Notes under the pieces: generated by a model
The model's input: the letters and a program-made list of their open reading frames with translations, nothing else
What the model was told of the DNA's origin: nothing
Database searches by the model: none
Shown here: one piece after another, positions 38,952-49,284 of the stretch
Layout of the letters: each line of letters starts with the position of its first letter
Numbering within the stretch: the first letter of the stretch is position 1
Made by a program: the position numbers and the translations under genes
DNA from: Symsagittifera roscoffensis
Lineage: Eukaryota > Xenacoelomorpha > Acoela > Convolutidae
Direction of reading: 5' to 3'
Length of the DNA stretch: 64,000 bases
NCBI RefSeq assembly: GCF_963678635.1
Contig: NC_087066.1
Coordinates: 518,201-582,200 of the forward strand

Positions 38952-41900
38952 TTACTTTTGAAATTCCACTTTCTTTAAAATTTTAGATTGGGGGATGAAT
39001 ATTTTATAGTTTTTACGTGGTTGATTTCGGAGTCTTGTTGTTTTTCTATTTTCTGATTTGTCGATTTGTTCTTGGGGTATTATTTGTTCGGTCATTTTTC
39101 TATTTTTTCTTTGTTTTGGGGATTCTTTATGGTTTTGTGTATTGTTTTTGGTGGCGTTTGGTTTTGTGTTTTGATTTTCGGTGGGGTTATCATTTTGTTC
39201 TGTGTTTTTCAGATGTGGTTCATTTTGAATGATTTTTAATCCTGTGAAAGAATATAATTGAGTTAATTCGCGGAGTGCGTATTCTTTTGGGTAATAAGGT
39301 AATAGGTTGTTTCGATGTTGAACGATTTCTTTTTTGTTTGAGTCGGTAATTTTATATGTGACATCAGTGGGTCTTGCAATTATTTGGTATGGTCCTTTTC
39401 GAAGGGGTTGTAATTTTTTAGAAATTCCTTTTTGAGTATTAAAATTAGGTATTAAAACAAATGTTCCAATTTTTAATTCGGAGGCTGGTGTAAAACGTGA
39501 ATTGATTTGTTCATTAATGTTTTGTCTTTGTAATAACTTTTTTGTTATTTTTTGATAAATTTCATTGTGTTTTTATCTCTATTTAGAATCCATTCGGTGT
39601 GTGTACCGGAGGCTAGTTTAAGAATTTGTGGGTGATGAAAATGATCTTCATCGTGTGTATGTAAAGGTAGGTTATAACAAATTGAGTCTTTATTTGGTTG
39701 ACAATAACCTTGTGCGTTTTTATGAGAATTTGCTGTAAACATTATTGGTTTGCGTGGCTTTTGGTTAAAAACCATTTCGTATGGTGACATTCCTAAAGTT
39801 GTCGTAATTTGTGAATTATATGCTAAGGGAAATAATTTTACATCTGCTGACCATTCGGTATATTTTGTATCATTTCCGTTGATGATACATCTAAGATATT
39901 CTTGTAATGAACGGTTCATACCTTCGACTAAGCCGTTTGTCCAAGGTGCATGAGATGTACGTGGTTTGTGTTTAATGTTGTATAAATGACATAGTGTGAT
40001 AATTTCATTATTTATGAATTCTGTACCGTTGTCTGTGACTAAAATTTCTGGTAGTCCGAATTTTGCTATCCAGTGTTCATAGAGTGTTGTGTAAGCGTAA
40101 TAAGCGTTACAATGTGGTACTGGGTTAAGTGCTACATAATGTGTAAATGCGTCAACAATTACCATAATGTAGGAGTTTCCTTCGGATGAGGGTGAAATTG
40201 GTCCTTTAGTATCAAATGAGATACGATGGTTAAAGTACAAACTTTGTCCTTTAAAATCTTGTTTTTGTGCTATTTGTTTTTGATTTGGGTAAGGTTTATT
40301 TAGCTGACATACTATACAATCATTGCATAGTACTTTTATCCAAATTGGTGCATTTGGGAAATAAAAGTTTTGTATAAAATTTGAATATGTTTTTTTCTGA
40401 TCCAGAGTGTCCTTTAATATTTTGTGTATGTGAAATATTAAAAGCTATAAGAATCATACTTAAAGGGAGACATGGAACTGTAGATTCATTCAGGTTATAC
40501 TCTAAAAGGTCTGTATTTTCGTTTATTGTTGTATTGTTGAATTTTCGAAAATATCTGAGGAGTGTTTTGTTTCCTAGAATAGTTGAATCTGCTTTGATAG
40601 GTTTAGTTTTATATTTGTGCCATGATTTCAGTTGTCGAATTACTGGGTCAAGGTTTTGATATTGTTTCAGTGTTGAAATTGTAATTGTTTCTGTTGGAGG
40701 GAGAAAAATGTTTTCAATTTCGAATTTAGATAAGGGTATTGTATCAAGTGGGTCATGGAGGTCAAAAACTTGATTTATTGTGTATTTTGAATCATTTGTT
40801 TGTGGTCCTGATAAATTTATTTTATCAGTTAAATTTTCTTTTTCAATTAGTGGAAAATGGTCTTTCTTAGGTGGGTGTTGTTTTGTTCGTTTTTGTTGGG
40901 TGTTATTTTTTATCCATTGAGAATATGGGATTGGTTTGAAAGTTGATGTTCCAAGTAGATCAACTTCATAATGATTATTTTGACAATCTAAATAAAGTGG
41001 GAAATGTTGTAAACTATTTATTTGTGATTGTTCAATATCAGTTTTTACTGCATATTTGCATTCCAATCGGGGTGATGTTTCGTTTTCTGCAAGGTAGAAT
41101 TTTATGTTTTTGGGTATTTCAACTGTTGTTTTTCGTGTAAGTAATTCAGGTGGTGTATTTCGACTTAAAGTGTCTGGTAATGCAAGATTTTTTCCTGCAG
41201 TCCAAACTATATGTAAGTTTGGAAATTTCATTAGAATTAGTTGAAATCTGTAAACTCGGTGGTTTGGGTTAGATTTTTGTGTAAAGAGAAAGATGATTGG
41301 TTTATGGTCTGTGAATAAAACTGTGGGGTGTTTTGATCCAAGTATCAGAAATTCATATTCTGTTAGTGTATATATTATGGCTGTACATTCTCTCATTAGA
41401 GTTGAGAGTCGTAGCTCTGCTTGAGTGAATAATCGAGAATTTGCTGATATGAGGTTCATTTTATTTGTACCATTATGTGATTGTAATAGTGCTGCACCGA
41501 TGCCAAAGTTCGAAGCATCGCACATTGCATAAAATGGTTGATTTGAATCTGGAATTGTGTTTGAAATTTGTTCAGTTAAAAGTTTCTTTATTTCTTCAAA
41601 TCGTGTTTGATGTTCTGTGTTCCATTCAAAATTATTTTGTTGTCTAAGGATGTTATAAAATGGTCGTAGATATAATTGCATTTTATAAACATATTTACTT
41701 AAAAAGTTTAACATTCCAAGAAATTCTTGGATTTTCTTTTTATTTGTTGGTGGTTGAAGTTTTTGAATAGCGTCAATGCGTGATTTCAATGGAGTGATTG
41801 TTTTTCTTTCTATATTATGTCCTAAGAATTTAACTCTTGTCAAAAAGAAGTGTGATTTATCGGGGGCGGCCTTCAGATTTTCGTTCTGAAGTATTTGGTG

Positions 41901-44900
41901 ATATTTTTCTAAAACATTGAACATCTCGTCTTTTGTTTGTGATTGCATAAAAACATCGTCTAAATAGGTGATTGCGTTTTTCTTGAGTATTAGTGGTCTA
42001 AAAATTTTGCTCATAAAAGCTGAAAATGCTGCTGGTCCTATGGATATTCCATAGAATAAGCGGTTGAATTCATATTGTTGGTTTCCGATAACAAATTGTG
42101 TTAAACGTCGTGATTGTTCATCTAGTGGCATTTGATTGTATGCACTATTCATATCGGCGGTTGTAAAGTATTTGCCGTTTATTTTTGTTAAAATAACTTG
42201 TATTGGTTCAATGGGCCAATTACATTTTGATTCATCTATAAGTGAATTGAGGTATCTAGCATCGAGAACGATTTTTAATGATTCTCCTTTAGCTAGAATG
42301 ATAACGGGGTTGATAAATGTGTTCCCTTTTGGTTGTTCTTCTTTATTAACTGGTGATATAATGTTGTATTGTTCTAAAATATCGAGTAATCTGTTCACTT
42401 TATCATGTAAGTGAATTGGTACTTTACTTGCTCTCTGTTTTTTGAAAACTGCGTCTGGTTTTAACGGGAGATGTAGTGATGAACTGATTTTTCCAACATC
42501 GAATTTTGATGTTGCATAGACTGATGAATATTTAATTAGCTGTTTGGCTAACTTTTCGAATTCGTCTTGTGTTATTTGTGAATGTTGGAAATTAAACATT
42601 GTTAAAAATTTCTGTTGGTCCTCTGTGTAGTTACTTATGTTGAATGTAGGTTTGAAATATGGAGTTTTTGTGAAATAATCCGTATTTCTGTTTTCGTTAC
42701 TTATTATATTATTTATAGATAATTCTTCATTAAGAATTGTAGATTGGCAAATATCTAGTAATTGGAGTATATTATTTACGCGATAGGCTTTTTCGTGTAT
42801 TGGTGATATTGTAGCGTTGGTTTCACAATATCCTAAAAGTCCTAAAGGTAATGTTACTTGGTAAGGTGTGTTGTTATAGACATGTAAGGAAATGATATCT
42901 GAATTCGAATTTTTCAAATATTTTATGGATGAGATTGTGATTTTGAAAAATTTGTGAATAGGTTTGAATTCAAAATCTGACATATAAAATTTTTGTTTGT
43001 TTTGCTTTTTATCATATTGGTGAACTTGTTTGATTGAAAAATTATAGATGTTTCCTGATAGTGGTTTCAAGTGTTTTCTTTGTTGGTTAAATATCGGGTA
43101 GAATTTTGAAAAGAATGGTGGTTGTTTATTTAATCTTTGAAAAAATGTTAAGGATGTTTCTTTTGTTTTTGTATATTTATCTTTGATTAATATTTTACTA
43201 TTTAGTATGTTAATTGTTGGTATATACTTCGAAATAAATGGTATTCCAATGATATTATATTTAATATCAGTGATATGGAATATTTGTTTAAATGGCTTAT
43301 TTAAAATTTTGCTTTGCTCCATTGTTCTGGTGGGGAGGAGAAATAATTGGATTTTTCCGTAGTTTATCAATGTTGATCCTTGTGCTGTTGCTAACTTACT
43401 GGAGGTTTCAAGAGGTGTTAGCTTTGGGTGTAAAGTTTTTATTTCATTCCATGTGGGAATGTTTATTATGTTTGATTCTGCTCCTGAATCAATTAAAAAA
43501 TCTATTTCAAGGTCTGGTGGTTGAAATTCTTTATTTCTTGGGCTTTCTAAGAGAAATGGTATTGTCCAAATTTTTTCTTTGGGTTGTTCTTTTTGTATAT
43601 TTTGATAAATGTGGTTTGTATTGAAGCATTTTGTTTTGATATTTTTATTGGTTTGATTTGTAGTGTTAATCTCATTTGTTTCTTGCGTCGTTGGTGTGGA
43701 ATTTATGGGTGTAGTGTAATAATTTTGAAGAAATTCTGATTGATTTTCATATATGTGTGATGAAAAAGGTTGTTCATATATGACAGATTCATAGTCATTT
43801 TCGACTTTTATCATATTGATAGAAAGAGTGTTTTCAGTATCACTTTCTGAATCTGATGATGTACAGTTTATTTGATTGAGTTGTAACGTATCAGTTACTG
43901 TGTCATCAATACCTGGAGGGTCTGATGTTGTTTCTGGATTAGATTGTACTTGATTAATATGTCTTTGATGTTTAGGTGTACTACTTCTGTGGCGATTATT
44001 AGAATTATTATAGTTATTATTATTCCGGTGTGGTGATTGGGAATAATTTCTATAACGATTATTATAACTTGAGTGTCGATTTTGTGAATTATTTCGCGAT
44101 CTGTTTTGGTAATTATTGTTTGGTCTGTTATAGTTCGATCTATTATATGAGTTATTCCTTGATTGATTGTTCGGGTAATTCTGGTTTCGGTTGTTTGAAT
44201 AACTTCTATTCCGATTATTTGAGTAGTTTCTATTCCTATTGTATGATGGATTTCGTGATTGGTTGTTTGGATAGTAGTTATTTCTTGATTGGGAATTAGA
44301 TCTAGAAACAAATCGTTGTGTATTTGAATTTGATCTGGAGTAGTTACTTCTACTATTTGGTCTATTTTAGTGATTTTGTGATGAATTTTGTGTGTTTCTT
44401 CGTTCTGGCGATCTTCCTCTATAACTTGAGTTATATGGTGATTGATTTCTTGTATAATTTGTATTGTTCGGGAGTGGTTTTCCTGAACTGTTGTTGCTGT
44501 AGACTGTTTTGTTCGGTAGATTTTGATCTTTTTTCATGTATTGATAGAATGATTTATTTGGTTCTTTATATTTTTGAGGTTTATTTTGATTGTCTTGTTG
44601 TTTTTGTCTACATTCGGAAATACTATGTCCGTATCGTCGGCAATAATTACACCATTTTTTGAAAGATGGTTTGCCTTTAAAGTTTGGGTTCTTTTCGTAA
44701 ATATTGAGTATTTCAGTGATTTTTTCAACGAGGTCTGTCTCTGATTCCTGTATATTATTAATATTAGTGGGAGTCGTTTCAATTCTGTTAACGTATTGTA
44801 ATTTCAGATTTTCCGTTTCTTCTAGTTTCATCGTGATTTCTGCTTGTTCTAATTTGTCTACTAGTTTTCGAAAATCTAAATCGGGTTCTCGAATTGAAGA

Positions 44901-47174
44901 AGGATGGGATGCTCTCTTTTTTATTGCTATTTTCCTTAATTGTGGTGTTAAGGTCATCATTAAGATTTCTGTCATCTTTGTGTTTTTATAGTCGTGTGTA
45001 TTTAGTGAATATGCTTTTTGAACTAGTGTTTCGATTCGTACTGCTAATTGCTTGATGGTTTCGTTTGGTAATCTGCGAATTTCATTACATAAAACTCTTT
45101 GTTGTTGTTTGTTTCTTTCGGAGTCAAACATTTTTGAAAATTCCTGTGTAAACCTTTTCCAGTTTGATTTTATTTCTAGAGGTAGTACTGAAAACCATTT
45201 TTGAGCTGCGCCATCTAAGGTTGTTTGTATTAACGCTGTGCGTCGATGTATCCAGTTTTGATATAGTGGCGTTTTAATTGGTTCAGGTCCAATATTTAAA
45301 ATCAGGTTTGCTGTTACTGCATTTAAATAATCTTCTACAGAGTATTCAGGGTCTGTTCCTGTGAAAACCATTAAAGGTTTGTTTGATGTTATTGATGATC
45401 CACCCATAAGGTATGGATTCATTGTCATTTGTAATGATTCTGCTGCATTTGGCATTTGAGAAAAATTTGAAAGTTGGTTTCTTGTTATTTCATGTTGTTG
45501 GAGATAATATGGGAGTGGTATTTCATTTTGCATTTGTGATGGTTGATACGAGTGTGCAGTCATTGGATTTTGTTGTTGAATTGGTTGAAAAGATTATGTA
45601 TTAATTAGATTTTGTTGTTGAATTGTTTGTTGATGTTGTGCATCTATTGGTTGTGGAGAAAAATTTCTATGATTTGTACGTGTTTTCTGTATTTCTTGTC
45701 TACGATATTCTTGAGTATTTGGTGCAAATATATCTGGTTGTAAGAAATCATCATCTGAGGATAAATAATCCATTTGATAAGATGTCTGTTTTTTATTTTT
45801 ATTTTGTTGAAAAAATGGGTAATTTTCACTGTGATCCTGTGGAGGATTTGTTTGGAAATTTATTGAATTAGGTTGGGTCATTGGGTTATCCCAATTTCGA
45901 GATCTTGTATATTGGTTAAAATTTCTTTGTGGTTGATTATATGTTTTTGATGGATGTGTATAATTATAATTATGGTCTGTAAAGTTGTTTCTAGTGAATG
46001 TTTTGCGTGTTTTTGATGGTATTGTCATGGGTCTATATGTTTGGTAATCCATATGTGAATATTTAGGGGCAACCGAAGGTTTAACGGTTGATTGTAAGGT
46101 TAAGTGTGTTTGTGAAGGATTTGTATTTCTTGGTGTTGTTAAATTTGGGCGTATTGGTGAAATACTTTGTTGTGTAGTTGTTGTGTGTACAATTTCTTCA
46201 TTTATGAAGTGTGATGGTGTCTGGATATCTTGTTGAGTAAGATTCCTAGTTCCATTGAGGTTTTCATTGTGTATGACTGTAGAGTTTAAACTATTATTTT
46301 GTGTATCGGGCAAAAATGTATTATAGTTTAATGGTGTTGCATCAATGGTTAATGGTATTACTCTTACATAATCTCTTATGTAAGATATCGTACTTATTGC
46401 TTGACTTGAGATTGATTGTGGGAAGCTTATAAATGCGGGATGAGACCATTCGGGGTCCCAAACATAATCTGATTGTTCTGTGATAGCGGTATCATCGTTC
46501 GAGTTTTGGGGTCTAAAATTTTTTCTTGCTTGTGCAATTAAATCAATATTGTGTGTAAAATAATCTATTATGAACCATGCCAAAATTTTTTGTAGATCGT
46601 GTTTTGTATGTTGTGAAACGTCGTCTTTCGTGAAATTTTCTTTAATGATGTTTAAATAACTAGAGAGTAGTGTGATTTCATGTCGTACTCTTAAATGTTT
46701 AGATGTTTCTGTCGGTGAGACATTTGTTATTGGGATTTCGTTTTCTAATATCGAAATATAACTATATATTATTGCGAAAACTTCATTGGTGAATATGGAG
46801 TTTGCTCTTTGTGAGTTATGATATTGGATGCTTTTTATATATTCTGAAAAAACTTTTGAAAATTCTAAATCAAGATCGTCTGTTTGAATTGTATATTTTC
46901 TATGATTATGGTTTGGTGAGGTGAATTCTATGGAGTAGATTCCATACTGTTGTGTTATGTTGCATATATCTTTTAAGTAGTGGTCTATGATTTGTCTTTT
47001 GATTTTTACATCTGGGAACTCTGTTTTACATGGACTGATTCCGGGTTCAAATAAATTTAATAGTAAATTTTTGCAAAATATATGCTGTCCTCTATCAGTG
47101 GTTGTATCTACTATAAAAGGAAAGATTTCATCATCATCTGGGGTTTCGTCACCTGGGGTGTGCGTTGAGCTCAT
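38952..47174 (-). pseudogene. gag-pol: Element B copy 1 gag-pol (gag, zinc knuckle, protease, RT, RNase H, integrase)
   Basis: One frame runs from ATG 47174 to about 40390 with two nonsense changes: TAA at 45596-45594 (Gln codon in the other copy) and TAA at 44369-44367 (Tyr codon in the other copy). Gag has a helical capsid region and one CX2CX4HX4C knuckle ('CNYCRRYGHSISEC'), then an R/N/S/Y-rich tract. Protease 'FLIDSGAESN', RT box YLDD, RNase H 'FTDHKPI' and integrase D/D/E ('FDTKGP', 'VTDNGTEF', 'NGLVEGMN') with GPY tail follow. Two single-base frameshifts at about 40390 and 39570, both in A/T runs, split integrase. There is no stop or frameshift between gag and pol. Confidence 0.93.
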
Positions 47175-47616
47175 TTTTTCGTTCGATGACTGTTAATATG
47201 TAATTATTAATGTGTCGAATTGGTTGATTCCAATTGTATAAATGTACTGGTTTGTGTTTATACTGCTTTTTTATTCTTCCTTTTCCTCTTTTTGATGAAT
47301 TTGAAGTTGTTTCTGAGTCAGAGAAATATAATTGATCGTGAATTGGGCAATTTTTATCTATTGATTCTTTTAGTTTATAAAGTTCGTCTAAACTGTTGGT
47401 TTCTGATTCTGAAAATGCGTTTCGATTTTTTGAAAATCTTTTTCGTGTTATTTGTCTTTGTTTAGTTATTATTTTTCTCTTTAATGTTTGTCGTTTTGTT
47501 CTAATGTATCCAACTGTTTGTGTATGAGGTGTGATTACAAGGTCGTATTTTTTGTTATCTATTTCACAATTGTGTAAAACGATTGTTTGTTTATTTCCTA
47601 GGTTTTTAAATGACAT
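47149..47616 (-). CDS. Element B basic 155-aa ORF upstream of gag
   Basis: The protein is strongly basic in its middle ('TKRQTLKRKIITKQRQITRK') with an acidic, serine-rich patch after it ('SFSESET'-like) and a second basic cluster. It overlaps the start of gag by 26 nt in another frame. The other copy has the same length with a few substitutions. A nucleic-acid-binding or nuclear accessory role is a guess from composition. No domain is recognised. Confidence 0.7.
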   Translation of the reverse strand: MSFKNLGNKQTIVLHNCEIDNKKYDLVITPHTQTVGYIRTKRQTLKRKIITKQRQITRKRFSKNRNAFSESETNSLDELYKLKESIDKNCPIHDQLYFSDSETTSNSSKRGKGRIKKQYKHKPVHLYNWNQPIRHINNYILTVIERKNELNAHPR

Positions 47617-48134
47617 AAGGTTTAGGATGAGGGATGCAAAAGGTTGTTAAATGATTTCTATTTGCTTAAACTGTTAGTTCTTACGATTTTTTGGTTAGCT
47701 TAACCTGGGTCTATTTGTTCAGGGTTGGAGAGAAAAGTATATCTATTCCGGAGAATGATTTTATACTTTCTCGTGGCTAGTATAAGCTAAGGTGTTAACT
47801 TACTTAATCTTACTTAGGGGTAGTGATTGTGTTCAAGGGTTGGAGAATAGTAAATCGATCCACAAGGTTCAGGTATAATTAGAACGCGAGTAGTTCGTTA
47901 GATACTATTTTAAACTTACTAAGTCTAAAATTTATCCTGGGTCTGGTAAGAGGTGGGAGTTGAGTGAAGGATGAATAACCGAAGTTCTTCACTGTTTATT
48001 CTAATTTGAATGATTAGTTTTGTTTAAAAATTTCTATTAGTCATAGGTCTTTAGAAAGGGTTGGGTAGTGAATCGACGTTTGAGGTCGTTAGACACTAAT
48101 TAAGTGGGTGGGGGAGAACAAAGTTGTTCTGTTT

Positions 48135-48159
48135 GATCCAAGGATAAGCCTTGATGATC
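48135..48159 (-). repeat. Leader hairpin, copy b
   Basis: In sense GATC-AT-CAAGG-CTTAT-CCTTG-GATC: nine paired bases with a 5-base loop and a 2-base bulge. The same 25 bases occur again at 48194-48218 and twice in the other element. Confidence 0.7.
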
Positions 48160-48193
48160 AAATTTGAATTTAATTAAGTAGAAAATGATTTAA

Positions 48194-48218
48194 GATCCAA
48201 GGATAAGCCTTGATGATC
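48194..48218 (-). repeat. Leader hairpin, copy a
   Basis: Identical hairpin to 48135-48159, 59 bases away. Paired stem-loops in a retroelement leader often act in RNA dimerisation or packaging; here that is inference. Confidence 0.7.
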
Positions 48219-48549
48219 TGGTTTTAAAATTAAGTGAATTTAAGTTTTAATAAAATTTTAAATGTGTGTAAAGGAAAGATTTAGTGTTTTGATGATATTA
48301 GTGGGTTTATGATTGCTGTTATGTTTTAGGTGATGGAGCTGGAACAACAGGATGATTTATGATTACTAACCATTTATTGTCATGCTACTAATTTTTATTT
48401 TTTATTTTTCAATAAATATTTTTCAAACATGTTTTGTATATTACTGCAGAATTTTAGGAAAACGATCTTAGATCTTTTTATCAATCGTTTTTGTATATTA
48501 ATAATTTTGTTTAGCGCCTGAAATGATTTTGAAGATTAACTTCAAGGTT

Positions 48550-48783
48550 TTATGTTTGCAAATGAAAATCTAAATTCATTGCCAGTAGTATTCTAAATAT
48601 AAAAGTTTGTTCTGGTTTTTGCCTAACTATCATATAGCTATATGGCAAGTTTCTACTTTGTCGTATGTCGTCTCTGGTTCGAGGTCTTCTTCCAATTCCG
48701 GGTAGTTCTGTTATGGTTCGGAATATTGGCTCTGATCTATTGAGTCGTAGAGACATTTCGATTAAATTATTGTCGTATAACAT
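48550..48783 (-). CDS. Element B 77-aa ORF at the start of the leader
   Basis: The ORF starts at ATG 48783, 87 nt downstream of the LTR end. The protein is basic with an R-rich centre ('GIGRRPRTRDDIRQSR') and a hydrophobic C-terminal end. It is identical in sequence to the product of 53109-53342. The two genes differ at six bases, all synonymous, which supports selection on the protein. It has no recognised domain. Its place as first ORF of the genomic RNA suggests an early regulatory or RNA-binding product, by inference. Confidence 0.8.
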   Translation of the reverse strand: MLYDNNLIEMSLRLNRSEPIFRTITELPGIGRRPRTRDDIRQSRNLPYSYMIVRQKPEQTFIFRILLAMNLDFHLQT

Positions 48784-48850
48784 TTTGTAAATGTTTTTGT
48801 CTAATTTCTAATCTATTTTGGTTAATTCTAAGCTATTAAGGTCTTGTTCG

Positions 48851-48868
48851 AGACTTATGGTCGCACCA
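48851..48868 (-). promoter_or_regulatory. Primer binding site of element B copy 1
   Basis: In sense TGGTGCGACCATAAGTCT, two bases after the LTR. The following CGAAC extends complementarity to a T-loop-like GTTCGA at about the right distance from a tRNA 3' end. The exact tRNA was not identified. Confidence 0.75.
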
Positions 48869-48870
48869 GA

Positions 48871-49280
48871 TGAGTTAAGACTGAAGTGTATAACTCATAG
48901 AGTAATTTCGGATAGGGTACACCGTCTGCTCGTCACGCTATCTTATTTTCGGCCGGATAGATTCGTGCAACTTCTTAGTCTAATACCGATCCTAATCTTA
49001 CTCTTATACTATCTAGTCTCAGGTTGTTTAACTAGTCTCTGCTAGGCTCAATAGATCTAGGGTATACTGGTTTATTGCGGCTGCTGAAGTGCTCGGGAGA
49101 GTCCAACTAATTTCTAAGTTAAATTCAAATCTCTCTGGTGCTGAAATTACAAGTAACTTCAGCACTTACAAATAAGTGGGTTGTTAGTTAGATGGATCAT
49201 GATTGGTTAATATTAAATACTTTACATTGGTAAAATATCTAAATTATCCAATCATAAAATGTAGTTTAGATCAGGTTCCA
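48871..49280 (-). repeat. 5' LTR of element B copy 1 (410 bp)
   Basis: Same length as the 3' LTR. I see two differences near the inner end. In sense: CCAAT-type motifs in the first 100 bases, hairpin GTGCTGAA...TTCAGCAC, and AATAAA (TTTATT at 49071-49076). It would drive transcription of the element. Confidence 0.95.
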
Positions 49281-49284
49281 GTTA
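49281..49284. repeat. Target site duplication GTTA, right of element B copy 1
   Basis: Matches 30360-30363. Joining the flanks through GTTA gives a sequence that resembles the uninterrupted relative at about 27590-27650. Confidence 0.85.

Larger units (their letters stand above)
47617..48549 (-). other. Leader between the 77-aa and 155-aa ORFs, element B copy 1
   Basis: About 930 bp without ORFs. It holds two copies of a 25-base hairpin-forming sequence at 48194-48218 and 48135-48159 and several AAGTAAG-type donor-like motifs. It is a likely place for packaging signals. Confidence 0.6.
30364..49280 (-). mobile_element. Element B copy 1: complete 18.9 kb env-carrying Ty3/gypsy-like retroelement
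   Basis: It is bounded by two 410-bp direct LTRs (TG...CA) with a 4-bp target duplication. In sense order it holds the 5' LTR, PBS, 77-aa ORF, basic 155-aa ORF, gag-pol, two tiny membrane ORFs, an ATG-less frame, env-like and 601-aa ORFs, 3' noncoding sequence and 3' LTR. The LTRs differ at about two of 410 positions, so insertion is recent. The length is more than twice that of a usual gypsy element. The sense strand is strikingly A-rich and G-poor. gag-pol is interrupted by two stops and two frameshifts, while env-like and 601-aa frames are intact. Confidence 0.95.
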
